From Dipteris shenzhenensis (lineage: Eukaryota; Polypodiophyta; Polypodiopsida; Gleicheniales): DNA of 64,000 nt. Shown here piece after piece: positions 10,525 to 21,479 of the stretch. The stretch's first letter is position 1, and every line of letters starts with the position of its first letter. Location of the stretch: NCBI GenBank assembly GCA_047967505.1, contig CM106541.1; one strand, written 5' to 3'. Made by a program: the position numbers and the translations under genes. Below the pieces are notes generated by a model. It saw only the letters and a list, made by a program, of their open reading frames with translations, was not told where the DNA came from and ran no database searches.

Positions 10525-12891
10525 TATATGTATGTGTGAATGATCATCAAATCAACCTTAGGTCAATTTGTAAATCCTAGCCATTGTGTTCAACACCCTA
10601 TGCTGTCATTTCTCAAATGTGCAAGGATCTGGCAATGAGAATAATAGCACGGCTTAAATCAACCCAAGGCAGATTTGTAATACATCTCAGAATGTGTCCT
10701 ACCTACTATTTCAATGAATCTAAATCTCCACTACTCAACATCCTTACTCATAGCTTCGAAAGGCCCCTTGCAGCCATTGTTTCATCATGACTATAATTAC
10801 ATTTATGCTAATGTTTAAGGATGCAGCAAAGAGAATCCTTGAGCAAGAAGAATTCTATCTAATTACTCTAATCAAGAGTCCAAGAGAGTAATTTCTAGCT
10901 GCATCTCTAATTGAGAATCTAAGAGAATAACTCCTTATCAATTTCCGCAATGTTAAAAACCATAACATAGTTTCTAGATTCAACAAGTTACAAGGTAGTT
11001 CAATTTTCAGTTCTCATTGCTAACAGATACATTTTTGTAAGTGTGCATGATAGGGTCGAGAGTACTATACCTCTCATGAAGTCACCCAAGTGTATCCTTC
11101 AAGGTAGCCAACATCCTTTTCTGCAATATCATGCCCAAGACTCTACTTGCAAATCCGATGGAGAGGGGTGCCAACTCACCTGCATCCATCCCCAAGCACA
11201 GCATGTTAGAACATGAATACAATGCAATGTGGGATTGCAAGCTTCAGTGCCGGCACACAATTGTTATCCATGTCACTCTATCTAGACTAGCAATATCAAA
11301 TCTTGGCATTCTAGTAAGCGAAAAAGATTAGAGGTTGGTTTTTAAAGAGTTAAAGAAATGCATATAAAATGTTAAAGTAATTCTCAAGGGAATATATGGA
11401 ATAATCGCAGGCCCTGTTGTCCTTTATTCTCAATTCTTATCCAATCATAATGTTGAATCATCTTAGACCTGCAAACAAGAACCCTGAAAAATTGATGCAT
11501 AGAAACCTGCATATAGAACACAAGGGTAAAATCTGTCTTGACTCAGCTCATACCCAAGACAATTCCATGTTTCACTTACCAATCATATCCATGAAGTTCT
11601 AGAGGGAAGCCAAAGAAATCTTCGAGGAGCCCATACTTCAAACCTTGGCATGTTTTATTAAAGGGTGGAGCATAGGAAGACCCAAAAATAAGCAAAAGGT
11701 AATCAATTTTACAAAGGACTCCCTTCTCAAGTAGTGGCGAAAATTTATGGACATCCATATTGTATGCTGCATATCTTGCGATACATAAGGCATTGTAGTC
11801 TAACTGGAACTAAGAAGTTGCAGATCTCTCGACAAGCTATAATTTTTCTTTTGAAAGCATATCCATCAGACATTTGTATCAAGAGTTATACCCTCTACAA
11901 AACAGCTAAAAGTTGCTGTAGTTACAGCCAGTAAATTACCGCCTTCTCATGTAGTGACAGAAATTTGTGGATAGCCATATTGCAAGCTGCATATCTTTTG
12001 ATACATAAGGAATCGCATTCTAACTTGAACTGGGAAGTTTCAAACCTTTGGACAAGCTATAATTTTTATTTTGGAAGCGTACCAATCAGACATTTGTAGC
12101 AAAAGTTATACTCTCTACAAAACAACTAAAAGTTGCTGTTGTTACAGCCTGTAAATTACTGCAATTAGCCAGTTTCCAAAAGTGAAGTGTAAATAATGAA
12201 ACCGACTAAAGAGCATTAGTGCTTGCTTGACTAGCATCCTTTCTCCTTCATCTATAGATTATAAGAAACATAACCAATACATAGACTCCATAATGTATGG
12301 GTGGCACCACTAATTAAGCGAGAAAAGTACTAATCTTTGTACTCAAAGGAGAAGTACTAATCTATGTACGGTTCTCAAGGGAAAAGTACTAATCTTTGTA
12401 CTCAATATTTCTATCTTCAATGTGATATAGTAGCTTTTCCGAACATTCCTGTAATATGGTCCTTATAGTATGGTTAGTCTCGGTAGGAGCCAACTGCTGC
12501 AAACCATGACCACTTGAAGGCCATCTTGGCACTAAGAAAATTAATATATAACTTTGAAAGATTCAAAATATGTCCCCAAAAGGCTATGTTAGTATAGAAC
12601 AATGTAGTTACCAATTTAAATGGCAGTCATAAAAGAAATGTTTCTAAATTAAATGGTCGTAAAATAGAGTTAGACATCCACATCATGAGTCCTTTATACT
12701 ATATGCTATGAGTCTCTTTTTCTTCCAATTAGTAATGAAAGTGCTAAAGGAACTAGAGAAGATTTCGATATCATGGGTCTCCTGCTGCTCTGCAATGAGT
12801 CCCCTTCACTAAGGATCAGCTGAAGCTCGAACGAAGCCAAGGAAGGTGGCTAAGTGATAGTGAAGGAGTCATGGATAGTGAAATAGTGATT
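10525..12891. other. Non-coding block between the copia element and host-gene fragments
   Basis: AT-rich sequence without a supported gene. It contains a 220-bp tandem duplication (separate entry) and a short triplicated aagtactaatc motif at 12,325-12,400. It does not resemble the missing middle exons of the CACTA transposase, although it lies between that gene's two recognisable halves. Confidence 0.4.
11722..12165. repeat. Tandem duplication, unit about 220 bp
   Basis: Unit 1 starts at 11,722 (ccttctcaagtagtggc) and unit 2 at 11,942 (ccttctcatgtagtgac). They share gctgcatatctt, gacaagctataattttt, cagacatttgta, ctctacaaaac and aaaagttgctgt in the same order, with perhaps 15% divergence. Confidence 0.8.
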
Positions 12892-13347
12892 CCTTGTCTA
12901 GAGATCCAATAGATATTGTGAAAGGGGAGCGATGGCAAACTTTGCTCCCTTCATGTCTCTAACCTTTACATTATTAAACAGGGCTTCAAGAAGTCATGCT
13001 GATGCTTCCTCACATTGATGGCATCTCAAGAGTTCAAGAAGTGCTTCTACAGCACCAGCCTGAGCCATTTCCTCTGCACTTGATGCATCATCCCTCTCTA
13101 AAACAAGCAAGGCATTGAGAGATATCACCACAGTAGCTTGAGAGGTTGACTTCAACAACCTAACAAGCACAGGAAGAGGCACTTGTAGGAAGGTGATCTG
13201 GCTATGCTCGTAAGGTTTCAATAGATGTCCAAGTCTGCTCGTAAGGTTGCAATAGATTTCCAAGTCTGCGATACTTCTGAGATCTAGATCGCTCAACATT
13301 AAAGAGTTGGGAAGAAAAACCTTCAAAGGGACCAGCCAGGCGTTCAA
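12892..13347 (-). pseudogene. CELLULOSE SYNTHASE INTERACTIVE-like ARM-repeat fragment
   Basis: The minus-strand translation contains [20 protein letters not shown], then [19 protein letters not shown], then (after one stop) [15 protein letters not shown] and [12 protein letters not shown]. This is the armadillo-repeat signature of the plant CSI1/POM2 family, large proteins that tether cellulose synthase complexes to cortical microtubules. Only about 150 of more than 2,000 residues are present. Two stops fit single C-to-T changes (CGA to TGA after EEASA, CAG to TAG in the DPQTR position). It stands alone among transposon sequence, so it is a captured or stranded gene piece, not a functional gene. 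Confidence 0.75.
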
Positions 13348-13726
13348 AGGGACCAGCCATCGCCTGGCTACGTGATAGGGCTCTGGCCCAAGCTTTATAG
13401 TTGAGTGTGCTGAGTGTGCTGGTTGATATGTTTCCTCAGTGAAAGCATCGAATGTAAAACAAGTGTGAGAAAGTAAGTTCTACTCTATTGCGGAGAATGC
13501 CGTCCGTAAGCAATGGCATAATTCGAAAGGAGGCACACAATTTTAAAATGATCAAGGGTGCCATGATCCAAGGACATATGAGTCACTACGCAAGGAATAA
13601 GGTAAGAAAGCCATCCTGCTTGAGCTTCCAGGAAGCAACGAGGTGTTTCCAATCTTTCCGAAATAATTCCACGACATAATGCGACCTGAGGTCTACGCAC
13701 GTAAACATAGAAAGAGAGAAAATTGA

Positions 13727-13915
13727 AGGATAGAGCGGACCCATTGAAAGGAAGGGAGGTAAGGCCACTGGAAGGGAGGCCGATGATGAAGCCAATGAAG
13801 GTGACGCCGATGCTGAAGCCGAGGCCACAGCCACCACCGACGAATCCAACAGAGGCAGGGCCAAAGCCAGGACCCCTGCCAATGCCAAGACCCCAGAAAG
13901 CTCCATTCCTGCCGC
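13727..13915 (-). pseudogene. Cadmium-induced protein AS8-like exon fragment
   Basis: The minus strand reads NGAFWGLGIG, GPGFGPASVGFVGGGCGLGF and SIGVTFIGFIIGLPSSGL. This Gly-rich, weakly hydrophobic pattern resembles what I recall of the small plant family annotated as cadmium-induced protein AS8-like. The match rests on memory of the motif order and was not checked by search. The frame continues on both sides without recognisable sequence. It lies on the same strand as the CSI-like fragment 380 bp away. A Gly-rich frame could be fortuitous, since the opposite strand is Pro-rich. Confidence 0.45.
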
Positions 13916-13949
13916 TACTCGAGCTCAAGCTCGAGTCAGTCACCAATAC

Positions 13950-15365
13950 CCTTTACGCCGCCTTCCCGTTCTGATCTTAAGACAGAGTTTCAATAAATAT
14001 GTAGAGAACCAGTAGAGGGCAGAGTTTCTGTTGTTGATCGTAAGCTATGCAAACTATCCTTTCTAGTTGGCCACTCCTCAAAAAGTCTGCGCAACCTGCT
14101 CAAAAAGTTATATGGTTGGACATAGCTCTCTTCAGATGCAAGGAGAGATAAAAATAGGAGACGGAAGGAGGGTCTGGACAGCAAAAGGAGGGGAAATCAT
14201 CGGGCTTTCACACCTGAGGGGAGCATAAGTACTCGTACAAACTGATGGACCTAACAAGAGAGATCGGGTTTACTGCTCAAGATAGAACTGCGCATAAACA
14301 AACGAACCAAGAAGCCAGTAAAAGAAAGTGGCCTAGGAAGCCACTAGTCTTTGATGGCTCCTGGCTCACCGAATCGCACACTAGGTCCAAGTTCTGTCAT
14401 AAACTCCCTGGCACAGAGATCCGTCTACGTAGTCTGAGAGTTCCCTTGTTTCGTGGGCAAATGGGTCCTTGGGAAGGAGATGAAGAATACGCAGAATAAG
14501 GTGTAGAGGAAGTTCTCGCTACAGGAATTAGTCTCTTACCTGGTCGAGATTGAAGGCAGCCAAGGTCTAACGTCGCCTGCGCTTCCTTGCTCTCATATTT
14601 TGTCACAGCTCCTCGTATCTCGTTTCTTCCACCCCATAGGCAGTCAAGTGCAACTGCCTTGTACTAAGCTCCTTGAGCCTTCTACTCAGCTCCCCGACTA
14701 TGCGTGTGGGTGTGAGAGCCAACATTACTGAGTAGAGACATTAGTGAGAAGAGCCGAGAGAACGAGACTTTGTCTCGAAGTAATGCACGCCCTTTTCCCC
14801 ATCCAAGGTACCTTGTCCCAATTGGGCACTAAAGCACTAGTATCTCCTCCGTGTGTAATGAGACGTGGCTATCGTCTCTATATTACGTGCATAAACAATA
14901 AAAATTATCCACATATTCCACTCCATAGCTTCATATATACATTGTCTAGGGTATTATCCATAGCTTGATAATCCACTTCATTTCCCATGGTCCCCAAGGG
15001 GATGGAGGTGTGTGTGCATGTGGTCCATGTATAGTCTTGAGACTACTAATAGCACATTAGATGAACTTAGTGGTCCTTTCACCCCTTAGGATCACAAGGT
15101 TCCCCAAGGGGAGGAGTGTGTTGTTCTTGTGTCCACCATGCTGCAATCCATGTCTTCAAGTTGTGGTATTGCAATGCATTGAAGATGGCCATAGCCTGAT
15201 GCCGTCCTTGGAGTAAAGTACTTGGCATTATACCAATAGATATTTCTCTGTTTCAAAGCAGAGGACTTCTCTCCAGCATGCATTTGCATTCCTAAATCCT
15301 CATGAATGGCAGTAAACTTACCTAAGAAGCACTCGACTGGTTCCCACTCCTCAAAGTCTGAAGGA
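13950..15365. other. Mostly unassigned sequence
   Basis: No gene is supported. A minus-strand stretch at 15,092-15,382 (FEEWEPVECFLGKFTAIHED and NIYWYNAKYFTPRTASGYG) is coding-like but unrecognised and may be another captured exon. Short complementary gagac/gtctc segments occur at 14,740-14,880. The right edge is the start of CACTA homology. Confidence 0.35.
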
Positions 15366-16361
15366 AAGGATGTATGATGCATGTAAGTTTCTTACCTCTT
15401 GACGTAATTAAGTTATTTATGGAATATACATTATAAAATATATGCATCCTCATTGTTTTAATGATGCTCTTTTGCAGTACAAAAAGTACAATGCATTATG
15501 GTCATATGGATGACATTTTCATGTGGAACGCATCGATTCAAAGAGAGTCGCATATGATTGTGGAGCCATGGCTAACTTCACACAAGATAGCCGAGCAAGT
15601 GCTTCAGATACCAACATTCTCTCCTCGCAGTAGTTGGATTATTGTGGGACCATACGCGAAATCTATGAAATTGATTTTAGACAATTTAGTATTTTCATTC
15701 TTGATGTAAAATGGTTTAAAATTATTTACAACGGTCCCCATGTTACAGTGAGGAAAGACAATAGTGGTTTCTTTGCGATAGACTCCACCGAACTCTGGAC
15801 TGATGAAAGTGATACTTTTGTTCTTCCTGAGCATTGTCAGCAAGTACATACTAACGATTTAATTAATCGATTGCTTTCATTTTTTAAGATCAATTGGTAC
15901 ATGTTCATATCTACTTAAGAATAAATTCATATAATTGATGGCATTTGACACCCATCTTCAATATAGGTGGTTTTCCATATGGATCGTTTTGATCCAAGAT
16001 GGTGGTATGTGATCCAAGTAGCACCACGAAGTAAATAGATTTTGAAGATAGAGATGTGGATATGGAGATGTTACTATCAATGCTAGATCCCATTGATCTA
16101 GATGGATCTAGCAAAGAGGATGAAGATCACAATATGAGCCAAGAAGAAGATGCACATAATGACATCGTACGAGAGGAAGATCACGATATTGAGGAAGAAG
16201 ATGATGATAAAGAATCACCTGACTTTATTGAAGAAGGGGAATTACAAGATCAAGTATTAGGTGAATGTACGATGCCAGAGTATGATGATGATATAGAAGA
16301 TCAACTGGGTATAGAGTTGGAGATAGACTTGTTTGACACACAGGACAAGTCGTTGATGTAA
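15366..16361 (+). pseudogene. CACTA TNP2-like transposase, 3' exons (DUF4216 and acidic tail), decayed (copy C)
   Basis: Matches the last exons of the intact gene at 59,769-63,834. The end of the DUF4218 exon is at 15,366-15,383 with a gtaagtttc donor. A DUF4216-type exon spans 15,478-15,843, with YKKYNALWSYG, LDYCGTIREIYEIDF, FILDVKWFK and FAIDSTELWTDESDTF. The last exon (15,967-16,361) has RWWYVIQVAP, then a Glu/Asp-rich tail ending near IGIELEIDLF-like sequence. Stops include CGA to TGA after WSYG and CAG to TAG near 16,036. Same strand and correct order relative to the 5' exons at 4117-5512, so both are probably halves of one element expanded by later insertions. Confidence 0.8.
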
Positions 16362-16509
16362 ATGCTCTTGATTGATTTTTTTCATCTCAAACTTGGACAT
16401 GAATATATGAGCTTCAAACTTGATGTACATGCTCTTGTATTTTTATTCTTTCAAAGGATCAAACATGTATGAAAAGAAAAATTTTGTTCATTGGGAAACA
16501 CTCTTTGTT

Positions 16510-16745
16510 AAAGGTCGGTATAGGGAAAACACTCTCTGTTAAATATCGGTATAGGAAAGCTTCTCAGAGTCAGTATATACCGACCTTTACACTTCTGTCA
16601 TTGGTCAGTATATACCAACCATTACACTTCTGTCATTGGTCGGTATATACCAACCTTATGAGTCGGTACATACCGACCATTAACACCTCTATCAAAGGTC
16701 GGTATATACCGACCTTTTTAATCCCACCGTATGTACCGATGAGAT
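16510..16745. repeat. Subterminal palindromic array, consensus GGTCGGTATATACCGACC
   Basis: About six full or partial units of a GGTCGGTATATACCGACC-type palindrome (for example near 16,570, 16,605, 16,640, 16,665 and 16,700), separated by repeated acacttctgtcattggt spacers. It lies just downstream of the CACTA transposase stop, the position of subterminal transposase-binding repeats in CACTA elements. Elements A and B use the related palindrome GTCGCTATATAGCGAC. Confidence 0.8.
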
Positions 16746-16768
16746 TAGCACACCACGTGCAGTAAACG

Positions 16769-17590
16769 TTAGTGCTTACTTATCAAACCAAGGTCTCCAG
16801 GAGGATGAAGCTCTTGGTATCTTATGTGGATACGAGGTGGACATGACTATGCAAGAACCTGGGTTTTTGGGAGCAGATGATTCAATAGAAGAGGCTCTCG
16901 CTTTAACAATAGCCCCAATCAAAGATGTAGAGACATCAATCTACTCTGACCTACCTAATGTTCTAGAAGAAGCCTCCACATCTCACTCCAGACAGCAAGA
17001 GGCCTTTGGATCCATCCTCATTGACAAAGAGGAAGGGATTGAGCATGATGACTCCATAGTGGTAAGAAACTATGAGCTTTGAATTTCTTCTCTTGGTATA
17101 ATTTTGCTTTAATGGAATTCTAATGTAATGTTGGACTGTTGCAGGAGGCATTTGAGGTCGACCTATTCTCATGCAACGCCTTGTTCGTAGTAGCTTTGGC
17201 TGAGATCACTCACTGGCACATTACTTTGGCCAAGCAAAAGGGCGCTTTCTAGTTATCCACAAAAAGTTTTCTCCACATGGCACTGATGACCTCCTAAAGT
17301 ACAAGGCCTTGTCAAGAGTGATTGGTCATGCTGACATCAATCACAATGCTGACAAGGTCATTTTGGTGAACTACATGGCTGCCCTCAATGCCTTTGGAAC
17401 CAATTTTCAAGGTATGGCATTGATGATAGCAGCCATGTCCCTGGCCAACAACGACAATAGCGTTGACTCTCTATCAACTAGGTTTAGAGCTAGGAGTGTA
17501 TTTGGGAATTCAAAGCCTGATGTTCTCAGTGTTTTAGAGAAGAGAGAAAGGCCTGAAGCCTTATTGTATAGAAATTTTACTTTATATGAA
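16769..17590 (+). pseudogene. Unidentified two-exon coding-like block
   Basis: A clean frame at 16,769-17,075 encodes an acidic segment (DDSIEEALALTIAPIKDVET and EEASTSHSRQQEAFGSI). It is followed by a plausible intron (gtaagaaac at 17,063 to ttgcag near 17,144) and by EAFEVDLFSCNALFVVALAE. After a frame change comes FSPHGTDDLLKYKALSRVIG and then ADINHNADKVILVNYMAALN (17,270-17,560). It is coding-like in composition and splice sites but matches no family I recognise. It could be a host-gene fragment or the N-terminal part of another transposon protein. Confidence 0.4.
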
Positions 17591-17781
17591 TACAGCTATA
17601 CTTTTTATACAGTGCCCTATTTTGTGTTCTTTTACAAAATTTATTTTATACTATCATTGTATTTTGTAACTTTAATTGTTGTTGGTATTAATATTTTCAT
17701 TCACTATTCTGTTCAAAAGCGTTGCGATCAGATAAATATTTGCGCTACAATGGTCATTTCTGAGCAATCCAGTAAGAATCT

Positions 17782-17911
17782 CACCGTGCAATAGAAGGCA
17801 ATGTGTTCGGCATCGCGCGGGAAGCCCAAAAATGGTAAAGCCTACTATGGCCCGTATGTTTGATGGGCTCCCCGCACAATGCCGAACACATTTGCCTTCT
17901 GTCGCACGGTG
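17782..17911. mobile_element. 130-bp foldback (MITE-like) element
   Basis: The left arm begins CACCGTGCAATAGAAGGC and the right arm ends GCCTTCTGTCGCACGGTG. The arms are inverted complements over about 48 bp, including ATGTGTTCGGCAT, around a loop of about 35 bp. No clear target-site duplication was found. It is not coding. Confidence 0.75.
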
Positions 17912-18094
17912 AAAAAACACCATTTGACCACTCAAATTCACACTAAACTTGCATAAATTGATGGAAAGCATCACGTAACATGTATAATAACATGGGAACA
18001 GTAATAGAACATAAAGATATCTTTTATTCATTGGCCTCAAAGTGCAGAGATTTACAAAATGATTCAGGTTACACCAAATGAACCTAAACAACAT

Positions 18095-18793
18095 CTAGGG
18101 CCTAAGGGAGGGATCGGAGGAGATGCGCTTGGTGAGTGCAAGATCCTTGTCCATCACTGTTACTCTTTTGGCATGGATAGCACATAAGTTCGCATCTTCA
18201 AAAAGACCTACTGTCATCTGCTCCGTTGTCTCTTGAATTGCTCCCATGGGGCCTCAAGTGAAACGCACACTCGAAGGGTGCACGGGGAATGAGATTGTCC
18301 ACAGTGGTTTGGAACTTGCAGATCTCCTGAATTGCCTTCATGCCTGATTTTTTGCACCTCTTACTCTTTGGGGACCCTGCACTGGCCTTTGGACATGGCT
18401 CCATGGCCGCTTGTCCGCTTTGAACTTCTTTCAACTCTCCCCCCTTGCAACCACCTCTTTAGACTCCTCTTCCTATGTCTCGTGGGTCATTCGAGGTGGC
18501 TTCTCGTGCCTAGGGGTCTGCTTTGTCCTTGGTCTCTTTTCCTTTTCACGAGGGTGTGAGACAGCAGGCTGAGGCTCTTGCTTAGCTCGTACTAGAGGCT
18601 CCTTATATCTGATCATCTCAAGGCACATAGGATTGATGGTGATCTTTCGTGCGGTCAGCTTGGTTGGAGGATTGGGGCCAAGGTTCATTATATCTGCGAG
18701 CCTGCCAAATACTTCCTCTTGTTGTGGCCCCTGTAATCTCTCCATCTCCTCTCTTTGCCTTTCTTGCTCCCCTTGTTTGTCTAGATGTTCCAT
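18095..18793 (-). pseudogene. Histone H3-like coding region within the unclassified repeat family (minus copy)
   Basis: The minus strand encodes, in order: a Glu/Gln-rich lead-in (EEVFGRLADIMNL); a tail-like segment KRPRTKQTPRHEKPPR that reproduces the H3 tail core RTKQT-(A/P)-R; KAIQEICKFQTTVDNLIPRA plus PFEC, matching H3 alpha-N ([21 protein letters not shown]); and, after a small deletion and frame change, [17 protein letters not shown] followed by [17 protein letters not shown] and TKRI, matching H3 alpha-2/alpha-3/alpha-C almost residue for residue. The part around H3 VREIAQDFKTDLRF is missing. The final frame ends at TAG, 18,095-18,097. The order is retained, so an H3 ancestor is clear, but this copy cannot make a normal histone. 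Confidence 0.85.
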
Positions 18794-20315
18794 GCCAGGA
18801 CCCCATGGAGGAGGGAGGGGTAGTTGATCAGGATTGCATCAAGCTTTGTCCACAATTTTTCTCTCAAAGTAGCAATTCGTGGATGTGAAGCTTGATTTGT
18901 GGTGTACTCACACAAATCTTTCGAGTACTCCCAACCTAGGGTGGTTTGAGCCAATATATGTTTGTCTTTATTAGTATTGTGCTTAGACAACAACCTCCTT
19001 GTCTTTCCTTCACCCATGGACACTTTAGCAGGAAGATTTTGTGTCTTTCCTAATTGTTTCTTGTCCTACTTCATTGTGCAGATACTTGCTCTGGCCTCAA
19101 ATTCCAAGCATAAACTAGATGGAGATAGAGTAACTTATCAAGTATACGTAGTTCGACATGCAAAGTACACACGTGTATCCGCTCCAATGGTATTGGTAGA
19201 ATGGGGTCCCACTTAGGATCCTTTTTGTGATGATTAGAGGCTGCACTTTGGTTGCAAGAAAGGATGCCATTTTCCCACTGTAGGCTTCCCTTTTGCATCT
19301 TTTGAGAGTGGGTGCAATACAAGCATGTCCATTTTGCATATGCACCTGTATCACAACCATACAAGCACTTGAGGGTCTTCGAATTACCAGCTAGATGCCA
19401 TTCAACTTGAAACATTCCATGCCCATCCACAATTAATGTTTGCCCTGCCTCTTGTCTTCGAATAATCAACAGGATACCGGTTCTCTCCAAAACCCACTTC
19501 AATGTCTCGTGGCACTCCTTTGGGGTCTCAAAGGCTGCAAGCCACCATATGTCCTTCTCAAATTGGACTGAGAAACCCTACTCAACTTCCTCATCCCCTT
19601 GAGCAAAATGCAAGGCGTCATTCATAATACAAATGCTCACCCTCTCTAGCTTGTGCTCTTTTACCAATTGAGCTTCATCCATTTTTATAACAAATACTAG
19701 CTTGCCATTTGTACAATGTAAGAGAAATTCAATAAGGATATAGAAATCAGAAGAAATAAAGTTGAATGTGAAGAGGGAATTTCTCTTACCTTCTTCTCTC
19801 ATCCCATAGAATTTGACAATGGCTCTCTGCAAATTCTCTACATCCACGTAAACATTATTGAAAGCATTCATCTCAAACGTTTGGATGGTAGGTTTCTTTT
19901 TACTCTTCCAAGTCATTGTGCCACTTACACGATGGTATCCTCCAAGCTTTTCTCTAGCACATTGGTTTTTTTCTTGATGTGCAAGCCTTACAGACCACAG
20001 TGTTGGCAATGGCATTGTAGATATCTTATAATTTTCCTCCATAGCAGACTTGAAAATTTAAAAAATAGAGTTGTAAGCTTCACGACTCACACTAGCAGCA
20101 TCACAAGCTCCAAGCACCTCCTTTGCTTGGATGAGGCCGTTGAAATCCTTCATTACTTCTCTAGCAACTTGTTTTGCAAGAACATCTGAAGGCAAGAGTT
20201 CTTTTTGTCGAATCGGATGGTGTCGATTGTTGATTGTGGGTATGCCCAACTTTTCTTTTACAATTAATTCTGCTGCTCCATAGAAGTTGATATTTTCAGG
20301 CACAGATTTCTTCAA
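18781..20315 (-). pseudogene. Unclassified transposon-associated protein, minus copy
   Basis: Several frames, some joined by a recognisable intron near 19,720-19,790, give a protein also present at 26,366-33,770 (+). Segments in order: NINFYGAAELIVKEKLGIPT, LPSDVLAKQVAREVMKDFNG, FVIKMDEAQLVKEHKLERVS, DIWWLAAFETPKECHETLKW, a Cys-rich region with KCLYGCDTGAYAKWTCLYC, PILPIPLERIHVCTLHVELR plus ILDKLLYLHL, and SMGEGKTRRLLSKHN. The Cys pairs suggest zinc binding, and LHxxxRILDKLL-type helices resemble cores of RNase H-like transposases, but I cannot name a family. Compared with the plus copy, the C-terminal block with HGMEKLHHRAKTVYF is deleted here. Immediately downstream lies the H3-like region. 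Confidence 0.6.
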
Positions 20316-20532
20316 AACCCTTTTTGTCTAGGGTCCTTCAACACCTCCATGACATCACTTGGCTTTATTAAACTTCTTAGAACACATGATCACTATCATC
20401 CATTTCCATTGTTCCCATCACATCCTCCATGAAGTTCCTAAAGTAGAGTACAAATGAGTTTTAGTGGAAAGAATGCAACACCACAAATATTTTGGGGTAA
20501 GAGATTTCATTGAAAATTTGGGGAACTAACCT

Positions 20533-21090
20533 TGTAGACTGTACTCTCCTCTTTTGGGCACCACTATTGGTTGACAATGCATCCATAGATTGCAATTGTC
20601 TTTTCCTCTCCTTCAGTCCCAAAGGTGTTCCCTTCAACTTTTGTACTCGTTCTATCGACTTCTCTCATTCCTTCTCCACAGCACGTTGAACTTGGTCATA
20701 GATAGACCTTTCCAAATCTTGTTTGCTTTCAGCAAGCTTCTGGATTGATTCTTCCAATTCATGTCGCTCCAAGTCTAGTGCATGTGCTTTGTCACTAAGT
20801 CCTTTGTTTTGCAATTGGAGATCCTGCATACTATTATGCATTGCCACAATAGTAATATTTCCCAAATGTGCAAGTTCTTCTACTTGGGCTCTCTGCACCT
20901 CGCTTGCTTGCATAGCCAATGTCTGAGAATGGTTCAATCGATTGCAATAACCGAGTAATCCAGCATGTCCCTTGCCAACAAACCAAACAACATCATGCAC
21001 TGTATGAAAAGGAGGACTTTTTTGGATGGCAGGGTCTAAAGGATACAAGTTTCCATCCACCCAAAGGTCAAGATGCTTCTTCCCTTGCAA
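20533..21090 (-). pseudogene. Coiled-coil protein upstream of the unclassified family gene
   Basis: A 141-codon frame (21,090 to 20,665) plus a continuation past one stop to a likely splice donor near 20,533. The first ~50 residues include HTVHDVVWFVGKGHAGLLGY. The remainder is a long heptad-like helix rich in Leu, Gln and Glu (KAHALDLERHELEESIQKLA followed by ESKQDLERSIYDQ), then a basic segment (GLKERKRQLQS). It looks like an oligomerisation region. It is on the same strand and immediately upstream of the unclassified protein, so it is probably its N-terminal part or a partner gene. Confidence 0.5.
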
Positions 21091-21249
21091 TCAAAGACTG
21101 TGGAGCACACTTTGATGAGTTCCACTATATCCCAAAGAGCGTGTGCTTGCCTATTCTACCTCTAGTTGTAGGTTCACATGGTACTTGTTGGATATGTCCT
21201 CGAATGGTGCCATGAGTACTCAAAGAGAGGTATCAGTGATGCAAGCTAA

Positions 21250-21479
21250 AATGTAGGGGAGAGCTAGCAAAGATGGAGAAGTGAGAGGGAGAGAGTAGCA
21301 AGGAAGAGGGAGGAGGAGAAGTAGATGAGGGCAAGAGGAAGAGGAGGAGAAGAGTAGGGCGACAGGTGTAAAAGGGAGGGAAGGAGCTGCTGTAGAAGGG
21401 AGGAGGAGGGGAGAGATGCTATAGGAGGGAGGAGGGGAGAGATTCTACAGGAGGGAGGAGTAGAGGAGAGGGATCCTAG
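21250..21479 (+). repeat. GA-rich low-complexity tract, left part
   Basis: Purine-rich (gagggaggaggag type) sequence that continues after the LTR element at 23,716. The two halves were probably one tract before the insertion. Confidence 0.8.

Noticed and set aside
13485-13974. Plus-strand Pro-rich 83-codon frame
   Set aside because: The opposite strand gives the more convincing AS8-like Gly-rich exon; the plus frame is Pro/Lys/Arg low complexity.
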